From Candidatus Doudnabacteria bacterium RIFCSPHIGHO2_02_FULL_42_25 (GTDB taxonomy: Bacteria > Patescibacteria > Doudnabacteria > UBA920 > O2-02-FULL-48-8), in the NCBI GenBank assembly GCA_001777665.1, contig MFEQ01000003.1, forward strand, positions 1 to 64,000: a stretch of DNA of 64,000 nt, given 5' to 3'. Below are positions 31,690 through 40,137 of this stretch, in pieces. The notes under the pieces were generated by a model. The model saw nothing but the letters and a program-made list of their open reading frames with translations. It was not told the DNA's origin and searched no databases. Every line of letters begins with the position of its first letter. Position 1 is the first letter of the stretch. The position numbers and the translations under genes are program-made.

Positions 31690-31753
31690 TATAGGGGTAA
31701 TACACTTGCTTGCCAAGCAAGACAGGCGGGTTCGAGTCCCGCTACCCGCTCCA
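31680..31753 (+). tRNA. tRNA-Gly (GCC)
   Basis: Acceptor GCGGGTA/TACCCGC, anticodon loop TTGCCAA, CCA encoded. Its first 10 nt are also the end of the 31021-31689 reading frame. Confidence 0.95.
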
Positions 31754-31760
31754 ACAAAGG

Positions 31761-31787
31761 CACTCAATGTTTCATTGGGTGTTTTTG
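31761..31787 (+). terminator. Terminator after tRNA-Gly
   Basis: CACTCAATG-TTT-CATTGGGTG followed by TTTTTGTTT. Confidence 0.8.
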
Positions 31788-31882
31788 TTTACAGGTAATA
31801 ATAATTAGAACCGAAGCTAAATAATGGCATAGTAGGATGTGCTAAGTCGCTTTGCTAAGAACTTTCTGATAAACTATGAAAT

Positions 31883-32716
31883 ATGCCAGATAAATATAAT
31901 CCAACTGAAGATGAAATGAAAGCTGCAGAAGCGATGCTGACTGATGAGCAGAGAGCAATGTCAGAGGAAAGAGAAAATGATATAGAAAAATTTAAGCCAG
32001 TTCCTATTGTAAAAGTTAGTGAACTAATAAAAGGAATAAACACCGAAAATCTGCCAGATGACTTGGAGGGACAAGCTAAGATAAATATGACGAAGATTAG
32101 AGAATTGGGACTAAACGAGGGGGGTGATTCAACATCACCATTCACTGATAGCCTAACCGCCTCTTTTTCCGCAGACCTAGAAAGCATTTATAAAGGTGAA
32201 AGAAAAATGAAAGAATTATTCAGTGACTGGAAAGACCAAATTGTTGTAGACTTAGGTGCAGGAAGTTATCCATCGGCTTATCATATTGCAGGGAAATATA
32301 AAGCCAAAGGATTTGTAGCTGTTGAAGCATTTCATCCTCATAATTTAGCAAGCTATTTTTCACGAGCACAGAACCCCTATGACCGTTCAGATAAAAGCGG
32401 AATTAACAAACACTCATATTGGTATAGGTTTCCTGAAAGAATTCCTGTGGCTATCGTGCCAGAGGATATGTTGTCTTTCCTGAAAAGATTGCCAGATAAT
32501 TCTGTAAGTGTTTATGCGGGTAATATTGATTTAGACTTAATACCTCGGAAATATCATAATCAGGTCGCAGCAGAAATTGCCAGAGTTTTAGACCCTAATG
32601 GCTCATTTGTTTCAGCAGGGTCTGATTTTCACTTGGATAAAGACAATGATTTTTCAGTTGACCATTTTTCACAAGGTAGCGGTGGATATGATATAGATAT
32701 TTTTAAAAAAAAGTGA
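31883..32716 (+). CDS. Class I SAM-dependent methyltransferase-like protein
   Basis: 277 aa. An N-terminal acidic region of ~90 residues of unknown role, then a Rossmann-type core: motif I IVVDLGAGSYPSAYHIA (about 119-135), acidic end of strand 2 in FVAVEAF, motif near LPDNSVSVYAGNIDLDLIP, and LDPNGSFVSAG as the strand 5-6 region of methyltransferases. Substrate unknown. Alone between terminators. Confidence 0.72.
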   Translation: MPDKYNPTEDEMKAAEAMLTDEQRAMSEERENDIEKFKPVPIVKVSELIKGINTENLPDDLEGQAKINMTKIRELGLNEGGDSTSPFTDSLTASFSADLESIYKGERKMKELFSDWKDQIVVDLGAGSYPSAYHIAGKYKAKGFVAVEAFHPHNLASYFSRAQNPYDRSDKSGINKHSYWYRFPERIPVAIVPEDMLSFLKRLPDNSVSVYAGNIDLDLIPRKYHNQVAAEIARVLDPNGSFVSAGSDFHLDKDNDFSVDHFSQGSGGYDIDIFKKK

Positions 32717-32845
32717 AAGAACAATCTTAGTAATGCGGGCAGCCATTTTTAATTGATTTTAGCTGTTTCCAATGTTAGGCTTGGGATAAAGAAGCGGTCG
32801 GCAGTGGTCTGCCAATAGGTTCTAACGTTCTCCACTAACCCGCTC

Positions 32846-32882
32846 AAAGAAAAAACTCCACTTAGTGTGGAGTTTTTTCTTT
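32846..32882 (+). terminator. Terminator-like hairpin upstream of the LapA gene
   Basis: AAAGAAAAAACTCCAC-TTAGT-GTGGAGTTTTTTCTTT. The 32717-32845 stretch before it holds no gene that I can see. Confidence 0.85.
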
Positions 32883-32954
32883 GTAAAGTTATGTTACGAT
32901 CCCTAAGACATTTTAACAATTGCCAAATAGCTTCTGAAAAGCTATTGTTACCAT

Positions 32955-33305
32955 ATGTTAAACATAATATTAATTTTAATCTTGGGCTTACTAGTCACTT
33001 TTTTTGCGATTCAAAATAGCGCCATAGTTACCATCAAACTTGGGAACTATAGTTTTGACCAAGTGCCTCAATATCTGGTCATTATTTTGTCCTTAATTTT
33101 AGGATTCCTTATTTCTTGGCTTTTAAGCTTAGTTGATTTTATTTCTTCTTGGTTTAAGATTTTTGGTAAAGATAGAAAAATCAATGAAAGTAAAATAATC
33201 GTGACGGACTTAAAGAATAAAATTCATGAACTGGAAATTGAAAATGTGCAGTTGAAGGAAAGAATCAAAACTGCACCTTTCAAGGGCCCGACACATCAGG
33301 TCTAA
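32955..33305 (+). CDS. LapA-domain (DUF1049) membrane protein
   Basis: 116 aa. Two transmembrane helices (about 1-20 and 38-60) around the short extracytoplasmic loop FAIQNSAIVTIKLGNYSFDQVP, which is the LapA/DUF1049 signature. A C-terminal coiled coil (about 85-106: DLKNKIHELEIENVQLKERI) faces the cytoplasm. LapA is linked to envelope assembly in Gram-negatives; its role in Patescibacteria is unknown. Confidence 0.85.
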   Translation: MLNIILILILGLLVTFFAIQNSAIVTIKLGNYSFDQVPQYLVIILSLILGFLISWLLSLVDFISSWFKIFGKDRKINESKIIVTDLKNKIHELEIENVQLKERIKTAPFKGPTHQV

Positions 33306-33344
33306 AAAGCCTCTCTGCCTCACCGATATAAAATATCAGGAACC

Positions 33345-34130
33345 CTAAAATTTTCTCTCTTTGCCGACGATCATTTTTAGGGCTTTTGGTAATAGCTCTA
33401 TGGTCGCTGGAGTTTTGGCGACTATTTTTCCGTTGAGTGTCAGCGGCAATCCTTCTGGTAGAACTAGTTCCATTTTCATCACATGCAAAACCGATGTCAG
33501 AGCTATTTGCTCATAATATTTAGCCTTCAGGATTCGACGTTTGAGAAAAGCCGTGACTTTGGAAATTGATGGCATTAATAGAACGTCCAGTACCCCATCT
33601 GTCGGATCCCCGATTTTGCTGTAAGATTCATTATATCTCATGTTTATAATCGCACCGAGTGTGAAATTCTGGCGAGCTTGGAATCGATCATCAGCTCGAA
33701 AACTAATTTCAGAAAGAGTTTCAGCGTCACCCAGAGCTATTTGAGTTAGAAATAAATATTCATTAACCATAGCTAGATCGATAGATTCGACTCGCCGGAA
33801 AGCAATGGTTTGCGCTGCTTGCGGGATATCTTTGATCCCGAGGATTTTGGCAATTTCACTATCCACCAGGGGGATAAAGCCTATGACCATATCACGTCTG
33901 CCAACGGCGTTGATAACTTCATGGAGTGTCGCTTCACTCCCTACCGCCACTATTGTTTTTGCTTCGTGGGCAAATGCATTTTCGACTAATTGGGGAATGG
34001 TTCGGACTCCAGTTGCTCGCACGACTTCGCCAGAAATTCGAAATTCAGACAAAGACGAGTACAAAATACTTTGTACTCGTTCAAATTCTTTTTGTGTTAG
34101 TTGTTCTGGATCAACGATATAGTAGTACAT
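33345..34130 (-). CDS. Diacylglycerol-kinase-like lipid kinase with altered nucleotide motif
   Basis: 261 aa. N-terminal domain with IVAVGSEATLHEVINAVG (about 60-77) at the position of the GGDGTxxEV motif of DAGK/YegS lipid kinases, then a beta-rich C-terminal domain with GDPTDGVLDVLLM, a typical family feature, and LTLNGKIV. The key Asp of GGDGT is Glu in GSEAT, so activity may be lost or altered. The start codon lies 1 nt from the bactofilin stop, so the genes form one operon with DUF4446. Confidence 0.75.
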   Translation of the reverse strand: MYYYIVDPEQLTQKEFERVQSILYSSLSEFRISGEVVRATGVRTIPQLVENAFAHEAKTIVAVGSEATLHEVINAVGRRDMVIGFIPLVDSEIAKILGIKDIPQAAQTIAFRRVESIDLAMVNEYLFLTQIALGDAETLSEISFRADDRFQARQNFTLGAIINMRYNESYSKIGDPTDGVLDVLLMPSISKVTAFLKRRILKAKYYEQIALTSVLHVMKMELVLPEGLPLTLNGKIVAKTPATIELLPKALKMIVGKERKF

Positions 34131-34131
34131 A

Positions 34132-34494
34132 TCATTCCTGCGGTTCCATTATCGGTAGCTTTGGTTCATTCATCTTACACGCACCAGAAAAGTATGCACC
34201 TTCTCTGACACTAAGCGTGCCACAACTGATGTTGCCGATAATTTTTCCGGTTTCGAGAATCATCAATGCACCTTTCACGATAACATTGCCTTGAATAGTG
34301 CCGGCGATGGTAGCATTTGCTGCATTCACATCAGCTTCGATTCTTGCATTTGGACCGATCATTAGATCACGACTGGTTTGGACTTTGCCATGAACCACGC
34401 CATCTATACTTATATTGCCATTCGATTTCAACTCTCCTTCAATCCGCATTGAAGATGAGACGACGGTATCTGGATGTTCTTGAATCTTGGCCAT
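34132..34494 (-). CDS. Bactofilin (polymer-forming cytoskeletal protein)
   Basis: 120 aa. A central right-handed beta-helix made of repeats such as GELKSNGNISIDGVVHGKV, RIEADVNAANATIAGTI and NVIVKGALMILETGKI marks the bactofilin (DUF583) family. It forms filaments at the inner membrane involved in cell shape. Overlaps DUF4446 by 1 nt upstream and lies next to the lipid-kinase-like gene downstream. Confidence 0.92.
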   Translation of the reverse strand: MAKIQEHPDTVVSSSMRIEGELKSNGNISIDGVVHGKVQTSRDLMIGPNARIEADVNAANATIAGTIQGNVIVKGALMILETGKIIGNISCGTLSVREGAYFSGACKMNEPKLPIMEPQE

Positions 34495-34958
34495 TATTTT
34501 GCTTTTTTAATTGCTTCTACTTCTTCTTCAGTGAGTTGTGATTCAGATAATCCGCTTCGAACTACTTTTGCGTAAACTCTAGTTCCATCACGACCATGTA
34601 ATGAGGAAAGCACAAATCCATCATTGTGTGAATTCAGCAGAGCTAAAGCAAAACTGATATTGCCACCTGCATCATCAAACGGATTAAATCGGATAAAACC
34701 AATTTTTTGAAAATTTTGGGTGTTGTCTTTCTGGCCTTGAGCGATTTCTTTTTCGATTTGTCGAATGTCTTTATTGATAATACTGATGGAGCGGTTTTGC
34801 TCGACTAAAATTTGCTCCAAATCTTTCTTGATTCCAGAAGAAAAAAATTCTTTTCGGACTTGGTTGAGCTTGGTCACCCTGATCACTAACCAAATTACAG
34901 CCAATAGCAACAAGCCGGATAAACCTAGCGATAAATATAGCAAATTTGTCTCATTCAT
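34494..34958 (-). CDS. DUF4446 family membrane protein
   Basis: 154 aa. One N-terminal transmembrane helix (about 7-27), a coiled coil (about 45-80), then the conserved IGFIRFNPFDDAGGNISFALALLN and DGFVLSSLHGRDGTRVYAKVV segments that define DUF4446. Function unknown. First gene of the DUF4446-bactofilin-lipid-kinase operon. Confidence 0.9.
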   Translation of the reverse strand: MNETNLLYLSLGLSGLLLLAVIWLVIRVTKLNQVRKEFFSSGIKKDLEQILVEQNRSISIINKDIRQIEKEIAQGQKDNTQNFQKIGFIRFNPFDDAGGNISFALALLNSHNDGFVLSSLHGRDGTRVYAKVVRSGLSESQLTEEEVEAIKKAK

Positions 34959-34980
34959 GCCGACATTATATACTAATGCA

Positions 34981-35151
34981 ATGGATATAGTAAATCAACG
35001 GGAACAAGAAGAGTACGACCAGGTTCGCAGAGATTTGATTTTTGTGGTCACTATGAACGCAATTTTCTTTGCGATTTTGATCGGACTTTATTTCTTCAAT
35101 CGTTCGACTGGTTCAGTCGACCAATTCTTCGCCCAAGTTCTGAAATTTTAA
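34981..35151 (+). CDS. Small single-span membrane protein (56 aa)
   Basis: ATG 34981; upstream in-frame codons would overlap the divergent DUF4446 gene. An N-terminal charged helix (REQEEYDQVRRD) is followed by one membrane segment (LIFVVTMNAIFFAILIGLYFF, residues ~19-39). Not recognised. It ends 5 nt before tRNA-Ala. Confidence 0.6.
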   Translation: MDIVNQREQEEYDQVRRDLIFVVTMNAIFFAILIGLYFFNRSTGSVDQFFAQVLKF

Positions 35152-35156
35152 TCTGA

Positions 35157-35227
35157 GGGCTTATGGTCCAGTGGTAAGACGCCACATTCGCATTGTGGAG
35201 ACGTGGGTTCGATTCCCGCTAAGTCCA
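35157..35227 (+). tRNA. tRNA-Ala (CGC)
   Basis: Acceptor GGGCTTA/TAAGTCC with the G3-U70 wobble that marks alanine tRNAs; anticodon stem CCACA/TGTGG with loop TTCGCAT. Unlike the other tRNAs here CCA is not encoded. Confidence 0.9.
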
Positions 35228-35290
35228 AAGCAGTAGATTTGGTTCAAATATGTATGGATTCCATTTGAGGTCTGTGGTATAAAAACAAAC

Positions 35291-36220
35291 ATGAAAATGA
35301 AAAATTTCAAACTCAAGAAATATTTACCGAACACCAAGGCCAGTGCGATTATTCTTGCGTGTTTTTTAATACTCGGCCTTTGGCAGCAGACTCGTTCGAG
35401 TTGGAGTGCAACTCTAATCCATCTCAATCGCCTCCTCAATAAAAATATTTTTCAATCGGGCGCTGTAAATGGCCATGCGATCACGACCAGACTAGATGTC
35501 CCATTCCATCGCCAAGAGCATTCGCTTAGCTGTGAAATTGCAGCACTAAAGATGGCGCTATCTGCTTATGGGTTAGACATTCCTGAATCAGAATTGATCG
35601 ACAGGATGCCATTTGGTCCCATGAACTCTGATCCGAACGAAGTGTTTGTTGGTAATATTGATGGGCGCATGCCAACTACCGGGTATGGAGTTTATTGGTC
35701 ACCGATTGCCAAAGTCGGCAATGCTTATTTGCGCTCAGAAATTTTTCAAGCATCGCCAGCTACTGTCGCGGAACACATCAATGCCGGTCGCCCCATAGTC
35801 ATGTGGGGATACTTCGGCCGTGGCAGTAGAATTGATTGGACAACTCCAGAGGGCAAAAGGATCCCAGCGGTGATGGGTGAACATGCCCGAACGATTATTG
35901 GTTTTAGTGGTGATATCGATGCTCCAGATGGGTTTGTGGTCATGGACCCGATCTACGGTGAACAATTCTGGTCCACATCTGATCTATTTAGTAATTGGTT
36001 ACCATTTGATAAAATGGGAGTAGTCATCTATCCCCATAGCAAATGGGTCAGAATTGAGGGAAGTCCGACAATTTGGGAAATTTCCTCTGATGCCAAGATT
36101 AAATACCCTCTAGCTATGAATTGGGCCCGATTTCTCGAATATGGCGGAGTCCCCGATGGAGTAAAGCTTATCTCAAGTCAGGAATTAAGCACTATGACCA
36201 ATGGTTTCTTGATTTACTAA
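35291..36220 (+). CDS. C39-like cysteine peptidase, membrane-anchored (309 aa)
   Basis: N-terminal membrane anchor (about 15-32). Papain-like Peptidase_C39_2 domain: catalytic Cys in EHSLSCEIAALKMAL (about 81), His in GEHARTIIGF (about 198), Asp in VVMDPIYGEQFW (about 219). It acts outside the membrane; the substrate is unknown. 6 nt before a second C39-like gene, so probably one unit. Confidence 0.85.
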   Translation: MKMKNFKLKKYLPNTKASAIILACFLILGLWQQTRSSWSATLIHLNRLLNKNIFQSGAVNGHAITTRLDVPFHRQEHSLSCEIAALKMALSAYGLDIPESELIDRMPFGPMNSDPNEVFVGNIDGRMPTTGYGVYWSPIAKVGNAYLRSEIFQASPATVAEHINAGRPIVMWGYFGRGSRIDWTTPEGKRIPAVMGEHARTIIGFSGDIDAPDGFVVMDPIYGEQFWSTSDLFSNWLPFDKMGVVIYPHSKWVRIEGSPTIWEISSDAKIKYPLAMNWARFLEYGGVPDGVKLISSQELSTMTNGFLIY

Positions 36221-36226
36221 CCCCCT

Positions 36227-36949
36227 ATGAAACGATTAATTTTTATTATTCTACTTGGTATCGCTGCTGCGGCCGGTTTTAACTATTATCAGAATATGAG
36301 GGGTTCGAATGTCGATTTACCCAAGCCTAAACCATATACCACTCCAAATCCAGCTATTCCACCACCGACGACTTTGCCTGTGGAAATCAATCTCAAAGTC
36401 CCCTTCACTTCTCAAGCTCCACACGCGAACTGGGAAGATCCTTACGGAGAATTTTGTGAAGAAGCGTCAGCTTTAATGGCGGCGTTTTATTTGCAAAATA
36501 AATCGATCGCATCTGCGAATCTGGCTGATCAGGAATTACTGAAAATAAAAGCGTTTGAAGAGGGTTGGTTTGGTTATTACAAAGACACCACAGCCAAAGA
36601 AACTATGACAATTTTGAAAGAGTATTTTGGGATTTCTGATTCCAAGTTAGAATTGATATATCGCCCAAGTTCCACTCAAATGAAAGAATTTCTTGCCGAA
36701 GGCAAAATTATTCTTGTCCCAGCAGCTGGAAGATTACTCCCCAACCCGAATTATCGATCCCCTGGCCCTCTTTATCACATGATTGTAGTCAAGGGCTATA
36801 CCAAAGATGACCAGTTTATCACGAATGATCCGGGCACTAGAAATGGTGCAGATTTCTTATTTGATTATAATGATGTCTTAAATGCCATGCACGATTGGAA
36901 TGGCGGCGATGTCATGTTTGGCGACAAAGTGATTATCGTTGTCGGATAA
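36227..36949 (+). CDS. C39-like cysteine peptidase (240 aa)
   Basis: N-terminal membrane anchor (FIILLGIAAAAGFNYY). Peptidase_C39_2 features: VPFTSQAPHANWEDPYGEFCEEASALMAAF (each 20-residue part typical, Cys at about 78), LYHMIVVKGY with the His (about 186), and FITNDPGTRNG with the Asp/Asn. Follows the previous peptidase and overlaps the convergent Mur ligase gene by 17 nt. Confidence 0.88.
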   Translation: MKRLIFIILLGIAAAAGFNYYQNMRGSNVDLPKPKPYTTPNPAIPPPTTLPVEINLKVPFTSQAPHANWEDPYGEFCEEASALMAAFYLQNKSIASANLADQELLKIKAFEEGWFGYYKDTTAKETMTILKEYFGISDSKLELIYRPSSTQMKEFLAEGKIILVPAAGRLLPNPNYRSPGPLYHMIVVKGYTKDDQFITNDPGTRNGADFLFDYNDVLNAMHDWNGGDVMFGDKVIIVVG

Positions 36950-38219
36950 TTTCTCTTACAATTTTTCTATCATCCCACGGAATATAGCCGTCCTTCACGG
37001 CTATTTTTTGTTCAGCACCTTTGCCTGTGAGAATTATTAAATCATTTTCTTGGGCCAGCGAAATTGCTTTCATAATTGCTTGGCGCCGATCTAAAATTTT
37101 AAAAAGATTTTGATCCAGAATTTTATTTTTTTCTAAAGCCCCAGCAGCCACATCATCAATAATTTTTCGCGGATCATCATTGTATGGATCTTCGTTAGTG
37201 ACGATGACTGTATCAGCATTCTCGCCAGCTATGTTGCCGAGAATTTTTCGTCGATCTATGTCTCGCCCGCCACCAGTGGAACCAAGTACATGAATAATTT
37301 TTGCATGTTGCCAGTTTTGTACTGTGGCGTACATTTGTGTCAATCCGATCGGTTCTGGTGCATAGTCGACTAAGACTTTGAAATTCTGTCCTTCATCGAT
37401 TAGTTCCATTCGTCCAGGTATCCCCGGAATTTTTTCCAATGCGGATTTAGAAGTTGCCAAATCGATGTCAAAAATCTTAGCAGTAGTTATAGCAGCTAGT
37501 GAATTATAAATATCAAAAAGACCTTTTAAATGCAGGTTAAAATCAACATTTTCAAAAGTGAAACCAATCCCCGCTTCGGTATTATTTATATTCCTCAATC
37601 CGTGTCTACTAAACGTAATTTTTTTATCCACTCGGAAGTTTAAAAATTCTTGCGCATACAGATCGTCAGCATTGACCACGATCGCTTTTGGAATTTTTTT
37701 GTTGTCTATAATTTTTTCAGGCAAATTTTCTAAGTAGTGAAAGTATTCAAGTTTCGCCGCTTTATATTTTTCAAATCCACCGTGAGCTTGGAGATGTTCC
37801 GGTGTGAGGTTGGTAAAGACCATGCAATCATATGCTACACCAATCTGTCGGTGCTGCAAAATTCCTTCAGAGGACGATTCTATAATCATGAACTGACAAC
37901 CGGTCGTAACTGCTTGGCGCATCAAGTGTTGGAGAAATAATCTACCAGGCATAGTCATTTTTAGATTGTTCAACTTATCATCATCCCCTACTTTAAAGTT
38001 GACTGTGGAACTAATCGCAGTTTTGTACCCTGCTTCTTCTAAAATTTTTGAAATTAAATTTACTGTCGTACTTTTTCCGTTCGTGCCAGTGACCCCGATC
38101 ACAATTAAATTCTTCGATGGATGACCATATGCCAGCGCAGCCAAATTCGCCAATACTAAATGGTAGATACTTAGTAAAGAATTCGGAACAAATAGTTTAA
38201 TGAAGTTCTTGAGTGTCAT
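36933..38219 (-). CDS. Mur ligase family protein (MurE-like, without the N-terminal UDP domain)
   Basis: 428 aa. P-loop GVTGTNGKSTT (about 43-53), ESSSEGILQHRQ, NLTPEHLQAHGGFEKYKAAK and the C-terminal GSTGGGRDIDRRKILG and NEDPYNDDPRKI segments are MurE-like. The P-loop is reached after only ~42 residues, so the usual N-terminal UDP-binding domain (~90 aa) is missing. It may ligate an amino acid to a Mur precursor or another substrate. The ATG overlaps the upstream ligase-like gene by 23 nt. Confidence 0.85.
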   Translation of the reverse strand: MTLKNFIKLFVPNSLLSIYHLVLANLAALAYGHPSKNLIVIGVTGTNGKSTTVNLISKILEEAGYKTAISSTVNFKVGDDDKLNNLKMTMPGRLFLQHLMRQAVTTGCQFMIIESSSEGILQHRQIGVAYDCMVFTNLTPEHLQAHGGFEKYKAAKLEYFHYLENLPEKIIDNKKIPKAIVVNADDLYAQEFLNFRVDKKITFSRHGLRNINNTEAGIGFTFENVDFNLHLKGLFDIYNSLAAITTAKIFDIDLATSKSALEKIPGIPGRMELIDEGQNFKVLVDYAPEPIGLTQMYATVQNWQHAKIIHVLGSTGGGRDIDRRKILGNIAGENADTVIVTNEDPYNDDPRKIIDDVAAGALEKNKILDQNLFKILDRRQAIMKAISLAQENDLIILTGKGAEQKIAVKDGYIPWDDRKIVREIIRQR

Positions 38220-39522
38220 TTGTAATTTGTGATTTGTTATTTATGTTCGGCAGTGCTGCTAGCATTCCCAATACCACGCCGAACATTAGTCTTCCTTGTT
38301 GAATTGTAACAAAATAATGATCCATTTGTCCCAATGCTAAAAATAAAATGCCAAGCAACGTCAAACTAAAAACTAATGGGTCAGAGAAAATATTTTTTAG
38401 TTTGGAAAAAATTTCGTAAAGGATCATTATAAATAATCCCAAACCGAGTACTCCTAGTTCTGCTGCGGTAAAAATAAAAATATTATGCGGTGGTTGATAT
38501 TGCCAAGGTTGCATGTGAAACAAATCTTGTTGTGCAACTGTGTAATTCCCCACTCCCACACCTAGTATCGGAAATTTTTTGATTATCTCCACCCCTTTAT
38601 CATTGAAAAATTCTCTGTCAGTGACACTTCTTGGATCAGGATTATATATTCTTGATTCAAAACTCGAATTGTAAAGCAAAAATATAGTTACACATGAAAC
38701 AAGTACTATAAAAAGAAGAAATCCTACTTTTCTTTTTTGGTCTCTTAGCCAAAAGAATCCCATGAAACTAATTATAGAGATTCCTGAGGCTAGCCAAGCC
38801 ATTCGTGAAAAGGATGTAAAAATCCCGATTAAGATAACAATAAGCACACCCTCAAGGGCAAAATGCCTTATTTTAGCCTTTTTTTGGTCAGATGTTTCCT
38901 GTGAAACAAAGAATAAGCCCAGGATAAGACCCAAAATTAGGAAAGCTCCTAAAATATTTGGGTGAGGCATGGTTCCATAGGCACGGATCACCTTCCCACT
39001 AATAGTTTCAATGGTAGAGAGGCCAGCCGTGCCTAAAGGGGCAATATATTCCCCTAGCCAACCCAAACCAACCATATGTTGCATGTGAAACTGTGCCCAT
39101 CCTAGTCCGGCTTGAAGCAATGCACCGATAAACAATATCCAAGCAGAAGCCTTAAATGACAATGTTTCATTAAATGTTTCACGGATATATAGGATAATTC
39201 CGAGGAATTCTAGCCATTTGAATGTTCCATACCATCCAAGTTCCACATGTTTCACGTGAAAGAGGGTGACAATGATGAGTGAAACAAGTCCTAAACAAAG
39301 TAAGAACAGCCTTGATTGGACAAGTTTCGTGAAACTAGGACGGTCAAAGATAAGCCAACTTGTGAAACAAGCGACAAGAATAATATCAGTTAGATATAAA
39401 AATATGGCTAAATGGTAATCAAAATACCATGAAACATAGGATTGGTCTGCGTTAAGCAGAATCCGAGTCTGAAACGGTAGAGTAAATAAGAATAAATAGA
39501 ATAATAATCGATGAAGTTTCAT
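38197..39522 (-). CDS. O-antigen ligase/polymerase family membrane protein, second copy
   Basis: 441 aa with about 10-11 membrane segments. The Wzy_C-type loop contains FTSFSRMAWLASG (about 237-249), FPILGVGVGNYTVA and PPHNIFIFTAAELGVLG (about 346-362), matching the counterpart at 12685-13863. Probably a glycan ligase at the outer membrane face. Upstream of and overlapping the Mur ligase gene. Unusually, its DNA carries many GTTTCAC/GTGAAAC words resembling parS; codons such as FHVKH, FHMQH and FHMQP follow from them. Confidence 0.85.
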   Translation of the reverse strand: MKLHRLLFYLFLFTLPFQTRILLNADQSYVSWYFDYHLAIFLYLTDIILVACFTSWLIFDRPSFTKLVQSRLFLLCLGLVSLIIVTLFHVKHVELGWYGTFKWLEFLGIILYIRETFNETLSFKASAWILFIGALLQAGLGWAQFHMQHMVGLGWLGEYIAPLGTAGLSTIETISGKVIRAYGTMPHPNILGAFLILGLILGLFFVSQETSDQKKAKIRHFALEGVLIVILIGIFTSFSRMAWLASGISIISFMGFFWLRDQKRKVGFLLFIVLVSCVTIFLLYNSSFESRIYNPDPRSVTDREFFNDKGVEIIKKFPILGVGVGNYTVAQQDLFHMQPWQYQPPHNIFIFTAAELGVLGLGLFIMILYEIFSKLKNIFSDPLVFSLTLLGILFLALGQMDHYFVTIQQGRLMFGVVLGMLAALPNINNKSQITNDTQELH

Positions 39523-39530
39523 GTGGAACT
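38507..39530. promoter_or_regulatory. Cluster of parS-like sites (putative centromere)
   Basis: Against the parS consensus TGTTTCACGTGAAACA: 39248-39263 matches 15/16, 38893-38908 14/16, 38507-38522, 38686-38701 and 39077-39092 13/16, 39515-39530 12/16. Additional GTGAAAC or GTTTCAC half-sites lie near 39175, 39270, 39329 and 39361. The cluster lies ~29 kb from the dnaA/oriC region, where ParB loading sites are expected. No parB gene is in the window. Confidence 0.7.
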
Positions 39531-39630
39531 ATATTAGACCATAAATTTGTTTAATTATCAAGTTTATGGCTTAGTAAAGAGATCTGATTAAATTATAGAA
39601 TAGTTTGTATTGATTGTCTGCGATTAACTA

Positions 39631-39659
39631 TTGATTGGAGAATCTTTTTATGATAACAT
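39631..39659 (+). promoter_or_regulatory. Putative promoter of the 39695-39898 gene
   Basis: TTGATT (39631-39636), 17 nt, TAACAT (39654-39659). The -10 is weak. Confidence 0.45.
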
Positions 39660-39694
39660 TTCCACACTGTCACAACAGAAAGGAGGGTAGAAAC

Positions 39695-39898
39695 GTGACT
39701 GACATTAGGCGAAAAAACAGCCTGTTCATACAGGGGCCTCTTATCTTGAATGATTCACCAGACGCCGAACTCACTGCAGGCGAATGGATTGACATCCTTC
39801 TGGATGAGAAGGACAACCTTGTAGCCGAACAGGTATTCAAGGCTGCCGAACTGCTTTCCAAACTCACCCAGAAGCTTTCCACCGAACTTGCTGCCTGA
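39695..39898 (+). CDS. Small GC-rich orphan gene (67 aa)
   Basis: Not recognised. GTG 39695 is chosen because AAAGGAGGG (39680-39687) lies 8 nt upstream; in-frame ATGs further upstream would cover the promoter. The acidic, helical protein contains DSPDAELTAGEWIDILLDEKDN and a C-terminal helix AEQVFKAAELLSKLTQ. No membrane segment. Own promoter and a large 3' hairpin, and GC-richer than its surroundings: one of the cassette genes. Confidence 0.65.
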   Translation: MTDIRRKNSLFIQGPLILNDSPDAELTAGEWIDILLDEKDNLVAEQVFKAAELLSKLTQKLSTELAA

Positions 39899-39926
39899 GG
39901 TCCAACATGTCACACGTCGTTCGCTC

Positions 39927-40003
39927 AACGCCAGACTGCCTACCGACAGGGAAAAAACCCATTTTCTGCATGCTGCAGATTACCTGTCAACCAGTCTGGC
40001 GTT
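39927..40003 (+). terminator. Large branched hairpin after the 39695-39898 gene
   Basis: AACGCCAGACTG (39927-39938) pairs with CAGTCTGGCGTT (39992-40003); inside, GACAGG/CCTGTC and CTGCA-TGC-TGCAG. Only a short C/T tract follows (CTCTTGTCT), so it may be a 3' stabiliser rather than a classical terminator. Confidence 0.6.
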
Positions 40004-40057
40004 CTCTTGTCTGGAAATAAATTGAAATAAAAATTATAATTAAATCGTGATTAATAA

Positions 40058-40131
40058 CGGGGTGTCGTATACCGGTAGTACGCACGATTCGGGTTCGTGT
40101 AGACTGGGTTCAATTCCCAGCACCCCGACCA
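40058..40131 (+). tRNA. tRNA-Pro (CGG)
   Basis: Acceptor CGGGGTG/CACCCCG (C1-G72 as usual for tRNA-Pro), anticodon stem CACGA/TCGTG with loop TTCGGGT, CCA encoded. Confidence 0.93.
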
Positions 40132-40137
40132 GTAAAC

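Noticed and set aside
32717..32954. Decayed tRNA in the gap before the LapA gene
   Set aside because: GCGGTCGGCAGTGG-type fragments do not fold into a cloverleaf and no T-arm is present.
39899..40003. Integron attC site after the 39695 cassette gene (GCTCAAC...GTT ends)
   Set aside because: The left end fits RYYYAAC but the right end does not fit GTTRRRY, the other orphan genes lack such ends, and there is no integrase in the window.
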